Assembly: GCA_013399855.1 (NCBI GenBank)
Contig: VXAY01002463.1
Location: 62,001 to 126,000, forward strand
Reading direction: 5' to 3'
From: Oxyruncus cristatus
Taxonomy: Eukaryota; Chordata; Aves; Passeriformes; Cotingidae
DNA: 64,000 nt
Notes under the pieces: model-generated
What the model was told of the DNA's origin: nothing
The model's input: the letters and a program-made list of their open reading frames with translations, nothing else
Databases searched by the model: none
Translations under genes and position numbers: made by a program
Shown: positions 63,301 through 64,000 of the stretch, in pieces
Layout of the letters: every line of letters starts with the position of its first letter
Position numbering within the stretch: position 1 is the first letter of the stretch

Positions 63301-64000
63301 CAGCTTCTCTTTTCAGGGTTAAATCTGGTGACAATAAGCAATAGGAATTTGTTTTGGTTTGGGGTTTTTTTTGAGGTTAAAATTGTAAGGTGACTTTGTC
63401 TTTCATATGAGATGCTGTGAGAAAATGCATGTGATGTATGCAATTTGTGATGACTGAGAATGTTTGATCATAGGAAGGGATAGCAAGAGGAGAGGGAAAT
63501 TTTCAAGGTCAACTTTAGAAACTTTAAGAATTAAATATTTTGAAACCAGTCCCAAGATTCTAATTAATACATTCTATACAGTTTTAACATGGACTATAAT
63601 AAGTCCATGGAAGTTTTGCTAATGCTTGTACTCATCCATTGCTGTAAATCATGGTAATATTCACAAAGGGGTTAATGATGACTTTACATTATGCTCACTT
63701 TAGCTAGAAACACTCTGTTCTCACCCACCCTTCAGTCAAGATGTGGGCAAAATGAATTGTAAGACGTTATATTTAGCACCTAGCTAAGTATATATTGTTC
63801 TGTGCTGCGCCATGTGTGGATACCACGCATCTCCAGGGAAAAAACAAGCTGTCATTGCAACACTTGAAAGTTAATAATCTCTTATTCTAATTAAAGCTCT
63901 TCCACTCAGAGACAATAAGGATTGGAAGAGGGTCATGCTGCTGCTGACTTCCAGTCTGTTGTCTCTATTACTTTGGATGACCTTCCTTTACACTCCTTTG
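60365..64000. other. Unique AT-rich noncoding DNA
   Basis: No gene or large repeat is recognisable. Near 63588-63609 CATGGACT and AGTCCATG form an 8-bp inverted repeat around ATAATA. A GGTTTGGGGTTTTTT-type tract lies near 63355-63372. The open frames here are at most 84 codons and have no recognisable domain. Confidence 0.55.

Noticed and set aside
1..64000. CRISPR arrays, rRNA or tRNA genes, bacterial-type operons
   Set aside because: No regularly spaced direct repeats and no rRNA or tRNA-like sequence. The repeat content is of vertebrate type, so prokaryotic features do not apply.

Overview
The window looks like draft-assembly nuclear DNA from a bird, AT-rich and without any protein-coding gene that I can recognise. 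The main evidence is its interspersed repeats. Five separate CR1 non-LTR retrotransposon fragments are visible; several end in the characteristic ATTCTATG-type 3' repeat, and one fragment still reads as CR1 reverse transcriptase. There is also one LTR-type repeat of a kind I recall as widespread in bird genomes. Low repeat density, few CpGs, long T/G-rich tracts and short N-runs inside homopolymers fit an avian short-read assembly. The order or species cannot be resolved from this window.

Layout: 1-3.24 kb is unique AT-rich DNA. At 3.25-3.95 kb lies a sense-strand CR1 fragment covering the C-terminal part of the reverse transcriptase and the 3' end. After about 6 kb of unique sequence comes an 86-bp CR1 3' tail at 9.99-10.07 kb. 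A decayed LTR-type repeat with an internal 45-bp duplication occupies about 17.05-17.59 kb. From 17.6 to 36.5 kb there is unique sequence with microsatellites, two T/G-rich tracts, two of the three assembly gaps and a small inverted-plus-direct duplication at 23.8 kb. At 36.5-40.2 kb three antisense CR1 copies lie almost end to end. One is 1.8 kb long and resembles an older CR1 lineage shared with turtles. From 40.2 kb to the end there is again unique AT-rich DNA, with the third gap at 60.3 kb.

The stretch is most simply a gene desert or the interior of a very long intron. Open frames are short and many begin at non-ATG codons. The longest lie in the LTR repeat or the CR1 copies, or occur at lengths expected by chance in this amount of sequence. 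The best remaining coding candidate is a stop-free stretch at 43201-43557 that follows a good splice acceptor and precedes an AATAAA, but it matches no family I know. The more unusual observations are small structures: a 27-bp near-perfect palindrome at 32.4 kb, a 16-bp hairpin at 43.03 kb and the template-switch-like rearrangement at 23.8 kb. I found no new multi-gene system, no CRISPR array, and no rRNA or tRNA gene.
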